DNA of 32,329 nucleotides, taken from NCBI GenBank assembly GCA_020052975.1, contig JAGVOC010000129.1, positions 1 to 32,329 on the forward strand. Direction: 5' to 3'. This stretch comes from Desulfobacterales bacterium (GTDB taxonomy: Bacteria; Desulfobacterota; Desulfobacteria; Desulfobacterales; RPRI01). Positions 1-7,349 of this stretch are shown piece after piece. A program made the position numbers and the translations under genes. The notes beneath the pieces are model-generated. The model was not told the DNA's origin. It saw only the letters and a program-made list of their open reading frames with translations, and made no database searches. The stretch's first letter is position 1; every line of letters starts with the position of its first letter.

Positions 1-699
1 CAAGCCGTGAATGGCCCGGGCGATCAACTCTTTGCCGGTTCCCGTCTCACCAAGAACCAATACGGTGGTATCGCTGCCGGCAATTTGTTCAACTTTATAG
101 AGCACGTATTTGAGCCCGTCACTTTGACCGACAATTTTTTCATGGTTGTTTTCCAGTTTAATTTCTTCTTGCAGATATGCTCTTTCCGCTTCCAGTTGAT
201 CTTTTAACTTTTTTATTTCGGAAAGAGAGGTTTCAGCCATTTGTTTTCCTTTTTCTGCATCTTCTTTTGCGACAATAAGTTCGGCCGTTCGCTTTTTAAC
301 AAGCTCCTCAAGATCTCTTTTATAATATTCCCGGTCAGTCACATCTTCAATGGCCAAAAGGATCAGTTGTGTTTGGTTCGACTTTGTGTAAATCCGTCTG
401 GCGTTTAAATGCATTATCTTTCGGCCGATGGTCTCAAAGTTATGTTCCACTTCAAAGTCATTGAATACGGTATTTTCAGGCAGGATATCTTCAAGCAATT
501 CTCGAAGCTTTGGGATGTTCCATTGCCGGTTGCCAAGATCATATATTAATATCCCCTCTGTCTCATCGGGTTTGATGTTGAACGTCTGGTAAAATGAATG
601 ATTGGCTTTTAATACTATCAAATCAGAATCAAGCACCACTAAAGGTTCACGAATCGAACCCAGGATGTTGTCAAAAGTTTCAACAAAGGGTTGTACCAT
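1..699 (-). CDS. PAS-domain sigma-54-dependent transcriptional activator, C-terminus cut off by window edge
   Basis: The 233 residues present begin at the ATG at 697-699, directly after an in-frame TAA, so no longer start is possible; the ribosome site is weak. Residues of roughly 5-115 look like a PAS sensor domain (REPLVVLDSDLIVLKANHSF near the start). A charged coiled-coil linker follows (about 120-180), then the beginning of an AAA+ sigma-54 interaction domain with the Walker A motif GETGTGKE close to the window edge. The rest of the ATPase and a DNA-binding helix-turn-helix domain are expected beyond position 1 but not seen. Activators of this family hydrolyse ATP to open sigma-54 promoters. 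It lies 88 bases downstream of a hybrid histidine kinase on the same strand, so the two may be co-transcribed. It has no receiver domain at its N-terminus, so phosphotransfer from that kinase would have to be indirect. Confidence 0.88.
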   Translation of the reverse strand, partial: MVQPFVETFDNILGSIREPLVVLDSDLIVLKANHSFYQTFNIKPDETEGILIYDLGNRQWNIPKLRELLEDILPENTVFNDFEVEHNFETIGRKIMHLNARRIYTKSNQTQLILLAIEDVTDREYYKRDLEELVKKRTAELIVAKEDAEKGKQMAETSLSEIKKLKDQLEAERAYLQEEIKLENNHEKIVGQSDGLKYVLYKVEQIAGSDTTVLVLGETGTGKELIARAIHGL

Positions 700-787
700 T
701 TATTTATCGATCCCAGACTTCAAAATATATATTCCGTTTTCCCAGAGGATGGATGACTAAAGCATCACATCGGATACTACGGTGAAT

Positions 788-3571
788 TCAAGTTGCAAGT
801 GCACCACTTATTCTTTCTTGTAATACATCATTTAACGCTTTCCCCAACGCATAGGAATCAAAAGGCTTTGCCATCATTCCTTTAAAACCATATTCGCGGT
901 AGTTCGATATGACAGGATCATCGGAGTAACCGCTGTAAACGATGGCCTTAACTTCAGGATCCATTTCCAGCAGTATCTTTATGGCTTCCTTTCCTCCCAT
1001 ACCTCCGGGAATGGTAAGGTCGAGGATGACGGCATCATAAGGTTTTCCTGATTCCCCCGCTTTCTTATACATCTCAATCGCTTCATCGCCGTCTTTTGCA
1101 AACTCTGATTCATAACCCAGCATACCGAGCATCTCCTCTACTATCTCCTTCAGCATCTCATCATCATCCATTACGAGAATCTTACCCCGGCCTGTTAACA
1201 AAACTGATGCTTCTTTTACAGGAATCTCTTTGTCGGAAGCCGGCAGATAAATATGAAACGTGGTCCAGGCTCCCGGAAGGGAGTCCACAGAGATGTGCCC
1301 GTTGTGTTTTTTGATGATGGAATAAGCCGTGGCAAGTCCAAGGCCGCTTCCTTCATTTTTTGTCGTAAAATAAGGATCAAATATCTTTGAAAGGTGCTTT
1401 TCGGCTATTCCCGCCCCCTGATCTTTTATCGATATGCGGATATATCTTCTCGGTTTAACCGGTATTTCATGTATCTTTTCCGGCTTTAGATTCTCTGCCG
1501 TAATCCGGATAATTCCTCCCTCAGGCATCGCCTGGTTTGCATTCATTACAATATTGCTGATAACCTGGCTTATCTGCCCCACGTCGGCCTCAACCGGCCA
1601 TAGCTCTTCTGCTATCTGAAATTCGCATCCTGATTTTGAATCTCTCAGCATAAAGAGGGAAGATTCCTTGATGAGCTTTTGAATTGAAGCAATCTCCTTT
1701 ACAGGCGCACCGCCTTTGGCAAAGGTCAGCAACAGCCTGGTCAGTCCCTGGGCCCTCACCGAGGCGGTTTCTGCCGCGCTTAACAGATCGAATATCTTAT
1801 GCCCGGGCTTCACCTGCGTCTTCGCCATGGAAATATTTCCTGAAATTGAAGTCAGGATATTATTGAAATCATGGGCTATGCCTCCTGCAAGCATCCCCAA
1901 TGATTCAAGCTTCTGGGCCTTCAAAAGCTCCTCTTCCATTCTTTTGCGCTCGGTGATGTCCATGAATGAAACCAGGACACGCGAAAGGTCGTGCGCGTGT
2001 TCCTGCGACACCGACAGGGCCATGTCGAGCAGCAAACGTTCTCCCTTGTTGTTCACAATGGGGATCTCAGCTTGGAACGCCCTCATGCCCTCGGCCAGGG
2101 CTATCATCTCTTCCTTGAACACCGGGAGGGAATCGGCTGTAAAGTAGCGGGATAACTCTCGGACCACGTGCGCCGAACTGTTCGCGCCGAGCAGTTCCAC
2201 GCTCCGCTGGTTGACTTCGAGCACTCGAACCCGGGACGCCAGGGCAGCAACTTCATCCGGGTTATGATCAAAGTAGGAGCGGAAATCGGTCACCCCGGAA
2301 CGGCGCAATTCGTCGAAGCGGGACCTGACCCCTGAAAGGTCCTCTTCCCAAATGGCAACCGGCGACTCCCCAAAGATGGTGCGGAACCTTGATTCGCTCT
2401 CCAGCAGCGCTATCTCGGCCTGACGTTGCGAAAGGGCAATGGCCAGACTGTCGGCAACTCTTTCTAAATGGGCAATAAGACCGGGTGTAAACCGGTCCGG
2501 GCGGTGATCGTTGAATTGCAGCAAACCGAAAAATTGATTGCCGATGCGCAGAGGGATCAACGCCACCGATTTATACCCTTCGACATTGCACCGGTTGCGC
2601 GTACGCGTCTGGCGGTCGGATTCGCCGGTGCCGGCGAGCAAAGGGTTAATGCTGTTGGTCCAAAAGCTCCCATAGTTGGTGAAGAAAGGCTTGGATGGAT
2701 CAAACCGGCCGCAAAGAATGTTGCCGCACATGCATTCGAGCACGGGGTTGCCTGTGCTATCGCACAGGATTTTGCTGTCGGGGCCATAGGCGTAGAGGTG
2801 GTTTTCCTCGTTGACAAACGCAGGCGGAAAACCAATGATCTCGTAATACGGATAGTCGTCCCCGTCTCGCAGGCGAATGCCCACGGCTTCACACCCCGAC
2901 AAGTATTGCAGGGAATAGACCAGCTCCGACATGCGTTCACGGAAATCGCCCGGCGTGTTTACCAGTAGAATCAAGCGCGCCGTCAACTCACGCTCATCTT
3001 CCAGGAACTTTCGCTCGGTGATGTCGTTCATCACGACGCGGCACACGGAGGCTCCGTAGGTGTCCTTCGCGATGGACGCCTCCAGATGCGTCCAGAATGT
3101 CGTCCCGTCTTTTTTTACCATCCGCAGCTCGAACTCCTGCGGTTCACCGGTTTCAAAGAGCTGTTTGCGGTGGCGGTAATAGATATCCTGGTCTTCCTTG
3201 AGGATGAACCGGAAGATCGGCTGCTTGACCAGCGCGCCCCGGATTACGCCCAGCAGGGTGGCGGCGGTGAGATTGGCCTCCAGGATCAGCCCCTTTTCGC
3301 TCAAGGTGACATAGCCCACCGGCGCCAGATCGTAGAGGTCGAAGTAGCGCGCCCGGGAGGCATCCAGTTCCGCCTGCGCCCGGCGCAGTTCGTCGTTCTG
3401 CATCTCCAGCTCAATCTGGTGCACCCGCAGTTCATGGATCGTCTGCAGCGTTTCTTCAGGCGACAGAGCCTTGATGATTTCTGGCGACTGGGCCGCTTTT
3501 TCCCGGGCGATCTCTTCGGCCCGCTCGCGCAGTTCGGCGGCGTCTCCGGGTCGGTTATCCTTTGTTTTCAT
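788..3571 (-). CDS. PAS-GAF-PAS hybrid sensor histidine kinase with C-terminal receiver domain
   Basis: A 927-residue protein with no clear membrane segment, so probably a cytoplasmic sensor. Order: an N-terminal coiled coil (about 35-72), PAS (about 73-190, ending NDITERK), GAF (about 200-380), a second PAS (about 390-545, ending MDITERK), then the kinase core. The H-box is GGIAHDFNN with phospho-acceptor His567; the N-box has Asn677; the G1 box is DQGAGI (Asp717); the G2 box is GSGLGLA (about 741-747). The receiver domain (about 797-920) has acidic DDD at 802-804, acceptor Asp851 and Lys902. The GAF domain carries a tight cysteine group (C270, C280, C282, C287, plus C328), which might bind a metal or sense redox; that is inference. 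The start has GGAG eight bases upstream. The DNA for the sensor half looks richer in G+C than that for the kinase half. The input signal is unknown. Confidence 0.93.
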   Translation of the reverse strand: MKTKDNRPGDAAELRERAEEIAREKAAQSPEIIKALSPEETLQTIHELRVHQIELEMQNDELRRAQAELDASRARYFDLYDLAPVGYVTLSEKGLILEANLTAATLLGVIRGALVKQPIFRFILKEDQDIYYRHRKQLFETGEPQEFELRMVKKDGTTFWTHLEASIAKDTYGASVCRVVMNDITERKFLEDERELTARLILLVNTPGDFRERMSELVYSLQYLSGCEAVGIRLRDGDDYPYYEIIGFPPAFVNEENHLYAYGPDSKILCDSTGNPVLECMCGNILCGRFDPSKPFFTNYGSFWTNSINPLLAGTGESDRQTRTRNRCNVEGYKSVALIPLRIGNQFFGLLQFNDHRPDRFTPGLIAHLERVADSLAIALSQRQAEIALLESESRFRTIFGESPVAIWEEDLSGVRSRFDELRRSGVTDFRSYFDHNPDEVAALASRVRVLEVNQRSVELLGANSSAHVVRELSRYFTADSLPVFKEEMIALAEGMRAFQAEIPIVNNKGERLLLDMALSVSQEHAHDLSRVLVSFMDITERKRMEEELLKAQKLESLGMLAGGIAHDFNNILTSISGNISMAKTQVKPGHKIFDLLSAAETASVRAQGLTRLLLTFAKGGAPVKEIASIQKLIKESSLFMLRDSKSGCEFQIAEELWPVEADVGQISQVISNIVMNANQAMPEGGIIRITAENLKPEKIHEIPVKPRRYIRISIKDQGAGIAEKHLSKIFDPYFTTKNEGSGLGLATAYSIIKKHNGHISVDSLPGAWTTFHIYLPASDKEIPVKEASVLLTGRGKILVMDDDEMLKEIVEEMLGMLGYESEFAKDGDEAIEMYKKAGESGKPYDAVILDLTIPGGMGGKEAIKILLEMDPEVKAIVYSGYSDDPVISNYREYGFKGMMAKPFDSYALGKALNDVLQERISGALAT

Positions 3572-3655
3572 TGTGCGTCTCCATCATTAGATGAATATTT
3601 AATTCTTTCGCCCGTTCCGTTGCTCAAAAAATGTTCATCTTTCGATAGGTTCGGC

Positions 3656-4147
3656 CTAATCATTGTTTCTGCCTTGTCCGGGTCCGCGGCCAGGTCTATG
3701 CTCCCTCCACTCCCTTCGTTCCCTTCTCTCCTGGTTTCTTTGTTTCATCCAACGATCGTGATTTTCGTAAGGATAACGGGGCTCCCTCTCATAAACTGTA
3801 CGATAATCCCTTGGAACACCGCGTACCTGGGATGGAACATAACGTTGCCTCACAACATTCCACGGCCCGTTGTAATCCCTTGAACGATACCAGCGATTTC
3901 CGCGGGGAGACCACCAGTAATCACCATAGAAAAAAACATCCACCTCCGGGTGGGGAGCTATGACAACCACGGAACGGGGGACTACAATCACTTCCGGGGG
4001 TCTTGCAAACAGAAAAGGAGGGGGAGGAGGAAGCGGAATATTGATACTAACATGAGGACCTGCTGTTGCCTCTTGAACCCATCCGACTGTCAACATGACC
4101 CCTGTAACTACAACCAGTCCAAACACATCATAAAATCTTTTTCGCAT
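3656..4147 (-). CDS. small exported Trp/Arg-rich protein of unknown function
   Basis: 163 residues with a clear N-terminal signal: positive MRKR, a hydrophobic stretch, and a likely cleavage near ATAGP (about residue 30). A proline run (LPPPPPF) follows, then a segment rich in aromatic and basic residues (YGDYWWSPRGNRWYRSRDYNGPW), then a highly charged tail rich in Arg, Glu and Gly. It is preceded by a strong ribosome site (GGAGGGAG) and a candidate promoter. Similar short exported proteins with a WW/NGPW aromatic block are common in Deltaproteobacteria, to my recollection, but I know no function. It probably acts in the periplasm or at the cell surface. The reading frame and signal peptide make a real gene likely. 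Confidence 0.8.
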   Translation of the reverse strand: MRKRFYDVFGLVVVTGVMLTVGWVQEATAGPHVSINIPLPPPPPFLFARPPEVIVVPRSVVVIAPHPEVDVFFYGDYWWSPRGNRWYRSRDYNGPWNVVRQRYVPSQVRGVPRDYRTVYEREPRYPYENHDRWMKQRNQERRERREWREHRPGRGPGQGRNND

Positions 4148-4171
4148 TTCTCCCTCCTTGTATTAATTTAT

Positions 4172-4200
4172 ATATTATTTTATGTTAAAGTAGCTGCCAA
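4172..4200 (-). promoter_or_regulatory. candidate sigma-70 promoter for the exported Trp/Arg-rich protein
   Basis: Read on the minus strand, TTGGCA (4195-4200) and TAATAT (4172-4177) are separated by exactly 17 bases; they match the consensus at 5 of 6 and 4 of 6 positions. The region is AT-rich and lies about 25-50 bases before the start codon. This is a pattern match only. Confidence 0.35.
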
Positions 4201-4219
4201 AAAATTCGCAAATGAAGCT

Positions 4220-4345
4220 CCCCGCAGCAGAGCTGCGAGGTATCAAAGGGGTTTAAAAAGCCTTTTTGTATTGGGAGGGGACACGTCGTTTCCCCTTCCG
4301 AACTAACCCCTTCCTCGTTTTTCACCCCGCAGCAGAACTGCGAGG
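4220..4345. repeat. pair of short palindromic direct repeats in a 346-base gap
   Basis: The gap 4148-4493 holds no convincing gene. It contains two copies of a 21-base unit differing by one base (CCCCGCAGCAGAGCTGCGAG-G at 4220-4240 and the AACTGCG variant at 4325-4345), 105 bases apart. Each can fold into a small hairpin: CGCAGC/GCTGCG in the first copy, and a 5-bp stem in the second. The spacer is AT-rich apart from a short G-rich stretch. These look like small dispersed intergenic palindromes. A role as terminator for the BON gene ending at 4494 is possible, but there is no T-run. Confidence 0.55.
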
Positions 4346-4493
4346 AATTCTTGTGATTAAAAGCGTATAAAACCGAACATGAGCTGCGAATCTCAATATC
4401 GGTTCCGGGTAATAGCGTTATATTCCAATATATTCATTTAGCGAGACCTTTGCACAACTCCCGGCAGTCTTAGTTGGTCTTGGACTTGGTTCG

Positions 4494-5276
4494 CTAGACG
4501 GTCATGTTGTTGATTACCCTCTTTACGCCGTGAACGTCGCTCACGAGTTTGGCGGCCAGATCCTTTTCAGCCGCGTTTCTGGCTTTGCCTCCCAAACTGA
4601 CCACCCCATCTTTCGTCTTGACAGTGGTTTTGAGGACGCTGGTCGAGCGATGGGAAAGCAACGTCATCCTGACCTGGGCGGTAATGGACGCGTCATCAAT
4701 CGATTCCCTCACGGCATCCACCTTTTCGCCAATCGTTTTTTTGCCCGGCTTCTTTGAGGCAGCTAATACTGTCATCTCATTTATAACGTTTTTGACGCCT
4801 TCCACATCCTTGGCATATTCGGTCGTCAGGTCCCTTTGGGCAGCGCTGGTGGCTTCTCCGCGCAAGGTGACAGTTCCATCTTTTGCGAAAATCTCAGTTC
4901 CGGTGGCGTTCACGTTCCGATGGAACAAAAGTGCGGATTTAACCTTGGTAATGAGCCACGCATCCGTGTACTCAGCAGGGACTTCACCTTTTACTTCCAG
5001 CTTGTTGTCCACGCTTTTAACTCCGGGCAGGCTCGCAACTGTCTCCCGGGCCAATGATTTGTGGGATTCTTCGGAAACAGTCCCGGTCAAGGTGACAACG
5101 CCATCCTTGGACTGGATTTTAATGTCATCGCCCCTGAAGTAGGTCTTGAACACATAAGACTCTTTTGCGGATGATTCGATGCGGTCATCCGTCTCGGATG
5201 CAAACAGAGGGACATTGATTAATAACAAAGAGGCCATAATCACTATCAGTGTTAAGCAATACATTGCTTTTTTCAT
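4494..5276 (-). CDS. periplasmic protein with three BON domains (OsmY-like)
   Basis: 260 residues. The N-terminus (MKKAMYCLTLIVIMASLLL...PLFASE) is a typical Sec signal with cleavage near residue 27. Three BON repeats follow at about 33-100, 105-170 and 190-258, each with the pattern of a short helix, KDGVVTLTG/KDGTVTLRG/KDGVVSLGG, and a terminal V(K)xVxNxxxV strand. BON domains are thought to bind phospholipid or to link envelope components; OsmY is the best-known example and is stress-induced. AAGGA lies before the start codon. It is flanked by other exported proteins, which suggests a group of envelope or stress genes, but each is separated by a sizeable gap. The precise role is unknown. 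Confidence 0.88.
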   Translation of the reverse strand: MKKAMYCLTLIVIMASLLLINVPLFASETDDRIESSAKESYVFKTYFRGDDIKIQSKDGVVTLTGTVSEESHKSLARETVASLPGVKSVDNKLEVKGEVPAEYTDAWLITKVKSALLFHRNVNATGTEIFAKDGTVTLRGEATSAAQRDLTTEYAKDVEGVKNVINEMTVLAASKKPGKKTIGEKVDAVRESIDDASITAQVRMTLLSHRSTSVLKTTVKTKDGVVSLGGKARNAAEKDLAAKLVSDVHGVKRVINNMTV

Positions 5277-5483
5277 GGTACTTTTTCCTTTTTTTGATGT
5301 AATTTTTTTTGCAGTTCCCGGAATACTTTTTCCAGGCGATTAATTTATTCACTACTTTTTATAAGTTATAAGTTCAATCTTTGTGCCAGGTTTCTAAAAC
5401 TCAGCGCCGCGTCACCCATCTTTTTGATTTATAAGAATAATTAGTTTAAAAAGCACTTTCAGGGCTGTCATTCGCAGCCATAT

Positions 5484-5527
5484 AAAAAGGGTCACATATT
5501 ACCCAGTAGTCATATATGACCCTTTTT
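5484..5527. terminator. bidirectional intrinsic terminator overlapping the end of the phosphatase gene
   Basis: Perfect 11-bp arms AAAAAGGGTCA (5484-5494) and TGACCCTTTTT (5517-5527), with further ATAT pairing inside. The T-rich flank on either strand fits a Rho-independent terminator. The last few codons and the TGA stop (5510-5512) of the minus-strand phosphatase gene lie inside the hairpin. Confidence 0.75.
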
Positions 5528-6214
5528 AGGTCTCCTTATTTCGCTCTTCAACTCCATCTTGGCCTGCGCGCTCCCGAAGATGGATATCTCCTGCGCGCGC
5601 GAGTGTAATGCATGTCTTTTCAGCTTTTCCGGGTCGAGATTCCGGAGGTACTCAACGAGGTTTTGCCACATTCCATGGAAGCCGAACTCACCCCGGGTCA
5701 TTTCCGCGATTGCTTCGTCCTTCGTCCAGCCTTGGATGACGATGCGGTAGACCGCGCACATCACACCGGTGCGGTCAGCGCCGTGTTGACAGTGGACAAA
5801 GAACGGAGTGCGGCTCCTGTCTGCGACGAGGATTAGGAAGCGGACTGCGTCCTCATCTTCCGCGTACCAAGTGTTCATCGGAATCTCTTCGTAGGCGAGG
5901 TCCGTGCCGGCGATCTTCTCTCGGTCATTGTGAAAGGAACGGAGGTCGATGACCGTCTTCACGCCCATCGCCTTGAGCTGGCGGAACCCTTCCGCTGTCG
6001 GTTGAGCACCGCGATAGAGGTCGTCTGAGACGCGATGAAGATTCGGCAGGCCGGGTTTCGCGATCCGAACCGCCCAGACGTGAGAAGGCTCCGCCGGCGC
6101 GACATTGAGCTGAAGAACTTGCCGTTCGTAAGATGAGGGCGTTTGGCAACCTGACACCAGCAGCGTGACAATAAGAATGACCATTACGGACGCAGTGCTG
6201 AAGCTCAATTTCAT
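5510..6214 (-). CDS. lipoprotein dual-specificity/tyrosine protein phosphatase
   Basis: I place the start at the ATG at 6212-6214, because GAGAGGAAG stands in front of it and the protein then begins with a textbook lipoprotein signal (MKLSFSTASVMVIL...LLVSGC, Cys23 as the lipidated residue). An ATG 57 bases upstream in frame would bury that signal. The 234-residue product has the cysteine phosphatase signature HCQHGADRTG (C-x5-R) and, before it, the YRGAQPTAEGF and DLRSFHNDREK segments seen in bacterial DSP/tyrosine phosphatases. The lipobox predicts an envelope location outside the cytoplasm, so substrates could be exported phosphoproteins or phosphorylated small molecules or lipids; this is inference. 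Its codons look richer in G+C than the flanking intergenic DNA. It ends inside a terminator hairpin. Confidence 0.87.
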   Translation of the reverse strand: MKLSFSTASVMVILIVTLLVSGCQTPSSYERQVLQLNVAPAEPSHVWAVRIAKPGLPNLHRVSDDLYRGAQPTAEGFRQLKAMGVKTVIDLRSFHNDREKIAGTDLAYEEIPMNTWYAEDEDAVRFLILVADRSRTPFFVHCQHGADRTGVMCAVYRIVIQGWTKDEAIAEMTRGEFGFHGMWQNLVEYLRNLDPEKLKRHALHSRAQEISIFGSAQAKMELKSEIRRPKKGHI

Positions 6215-6342
6215 TTCCGAACTTCCTCTCTTCGTTTGCACCTCGCATGGGTACAATAAGGAGATTCGCAATTACTCCTGGGCCGATGTCTTCTTTATTT
6301 CCCGTCTACCCTTCCGAAGTTGACCCAATTGAGACCATACTG

Positions 6343-6483
6343 TCACATCCTCGTTACATCTTCGGAGATCTTTCGCGTCTTTCGCGACAGCACGCGCTCA
6401 GTCGCGCAGCCGGCAAATCCAAGAACACCTGCAACGATGAGGAAGGAGAATGCCTGGGAAATTATGGGTATTACGTCGTTCAT
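6343..6483 (-). CDS. doubtful 46-residue ORF, possibly a remnant of a longer membrane or lipoprotein gene
   Basis: The ATG at 6481-6483 has GAAGG eight bases upstream and opens a 46-residue frame with one hydrophobic stretch (AFSFLIVAGVLGFAGC) followed by a basic tail (RVLSRKTRK). The same frame continues open upstream for about 25 more codons that look protein-like (STAIIVGLSPLLRGLK) but has no ATG there. A different frame has an ATG with a good Shine-Dalgarno (AAGGAGAAGAGC ATG). This pattern suggests either a small membrane protein or a gene broken by a frameshift near 6550. The rest of the 384-base gap between the phosphatase and the monooxygenase holds nothing else I can support. Confidence 0.3.
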   Translation of the reverse strand: MNDVIPIISQAFSFLIVAGVLGFAGCATERVLSRKTRKISEDVTRM

Positions 6484-6598
6484 CAGATCTGCCTTCAGTC
6501 CGCGCAACAGCGGCGACAGTCCGACGATGATTGCAGTGCTCTGCCATGCTCTTCTCCTTAACCTTCTTTCTTAATCTTAATGATAAGAACCTGTTCTT

Positions 6599-6904
6599 TT
6601 AAATCTCCTCAACCCCCTCCGGATGAAAAACGGTGTGGAATATCATTTCCTGGGGCTCTTTCAGAAGATTCATCGCCCCCCGGAGCACCCTAAAATGGTC
6701 CGACTTCAGGTGGGTCATAAGGTTCTCCCGGGTATCCCATTCTTCAAGAAGAAAGAGTCGATTTTCATCCTCGATACTCTGACAGAAGTTGCAACGCTGG
6801 CATCCCTTCTCCATCCTTATGGAACCGGATAGTAAAGCAATCGTCTGCGACAGCTCCATGCGCTTCGCAGAAAGGACCTTCATTCGTATGATTACGAGGA
6901 TCAT
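6599..6904 (-). CDS. antibiotic biosynthesis monooxygenase (ABM)-family small protein
   Basis: A 101-residue protein of the ABM dimeric alpha/beta-barrel fold, the family of YgiN quinol monooxygenase and small haem- or flavin-free oxygenases. Supporting segments are the N-terminal strand IIRMKVLSAKRMEL, the central GCQRCNFCQSIED, the EEWDTRENLMTHLKSDHF helix (typical EEWxxxExLxxHxxSxHF pattern) and the C-terminal MIFHTVF strand. The length is typical. No strong ribosome site precedes the ATG at 6902-6904; the internal ATG of MKVLSAK is an alternative start. In anaerobes such proteins are often of unknown substrate. It is divergent from the glutamate-synthase/Hdr cluster, with a 335-base regulatory gap between. 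Confidence 0.75.
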   Translation of the reverse strand: MILVIIRMKVLSAKRMELSQTIALLSGSIRMEKGCQRCNFCQSIEDENRLFLLEEWDTRENLMTHLKSDHFRVLRGAMNLLKEPQEMIFHTVFHPEGVEEI

Positions 6905-7030
6905 GAAAATGTAAAAGCAATAGGTATGCCAATAGCCGAAGGAAAATCTGGAATATGGATCAATCCTTTAATAACGGGTGGTTAGATTAACAGGAGAGAA
7001 AGTTAGGAAAGCATGAAATAATTCGTTTGG

Positions 7031-7066
7031 CCTCAATATGTGGCGATCCCTCAGCATATTGAGGGA
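7031..7066. repeat. overlapping alternative hairpins in the divergent intergenic region
   Basis: CCTCAATATG (7031-7040) pairs with CATATTGAGG (7055-7064). TCCCTCA (7047-7053) pairs with TGAGGGA (7060-7066). The two hairpins share 7060-7064 and cannot form together. The rest of 6905-7152 shows no gene. Confidence 0.5.
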
Positions 7067-7152
7067 TACTTCGAGGGTAGGTGGAAAGTCTAATCCGGTT
7101 CTTTTTATAAATAAGCCGAAATGCCCACCTTCAGACATTAGTTATAATTATA

Positions 7153-7183
7153 ATAGCTAACATTAATTAAGCATAGCTAACAT
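7153..7183 (+). promoter_or_regulatory. 11-bp direct repeat, candidate activator site
   Basis: ATAGCTAACAT occurs exactly at 7153-7163 and again at 7173-7183, 20 bases apart (about two helical turns). The nearer copy is centred about 62 bases before the predicted transcription start, the usual place for a class I activator. The regulator is not known. Confidence 0.45.
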
Positions 7184-7204
7184 ATCGATTTATTTCTAAA
7201 TTGC

Positions 7205-7233
7205 TTGACAAATAAACTTATAAAAAATATATT
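7205..7233 (+). promoter_or_regulatory. sigma-70 promoter of the glutamate-synthase/Hdr cluster
   Basis: TTGACA (7205-7210, perfect) and TATATT (7228-7233, 5 of 6) are separated by exactly 17 bases in strongly AT-rich DNA. Transcription should begin near 7240, about 175 bases before the chosen start codon of the first gene and just upstream of the leader hairpins. Confidence 0.75.
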
Positions 7234-7250
7234 CCAACCAACTTTATTAT

Positions 7251-7316
7251 GTTCATCAAAACACAACGGTGTGTTTTGATGAACACCAAAATAAACAAAA
7301 ATAGACAAAGACGTCT
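7251..7316 (+). promoter_or_regulatory. dual-hexaloop leader RNA, ANTAR-type antiterminator
   Basis: Hairpin P1 has perfect 14-bp arms (7251-7264 with 7271-7284) closing the hexaloop AACGGT (7265-7270). Hairpin P2 has arms AGAC (7303-7306) and GTCT (7313-7316) closing the hexaloop AAAGAC (7307-7312). Both loops carry A at position 1 and G at position 4, the bases known to be recognised by ANTAR-domain proteins such as EutV and NasR. P2 uses the bases that otherwise form the 5' arm of the terminator at 7307-7349, so P2 formation would exclude termination. The regulator gene is not in the window. P2 has only four base pairs, which is the weakest point. Confidence 0.65.
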
Positions 7317-7349
7317 TGGCCTTTTTCGGAAAGACGTCTTTTTATTTTA
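7307..7349 (+). terminator. leader (attenuation) terminator before the glutamate-synthase/Hdr cluster
   Basis: AAAGACGTCTT (7307-7317) pairs perfectly with AAGACGTCTTT (7331-7341) and runs into TTTTTATTTTATT. It lies between the promoter and the first start codon, so it would stop most transcripts unless antiterminated. Confidence 0.78.

Noticed and set aside
3086..3883. 265-residue plus-strand ORF opposite the kinase
   Set aside because: It is antisense to the kinase sensor half and the exported protein, has no ribosome site and no domain; its length follows from the high G+C content there.
5373..5388. Sigma-54-like site TGGCAC-N5-TTGAA before the BON gene (minus strand)
   Set aside because: The nearly invariant GC of the -12 element is GA here, so it is only a partial match despite the nearby sigma-54 activator gene.
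6247..6561. 104-residue plus-strand ORF between phosphatase and monooxygenase
   Set aside because: No ribosome site, no domain, low-complexity composition; the minus strand reads better.
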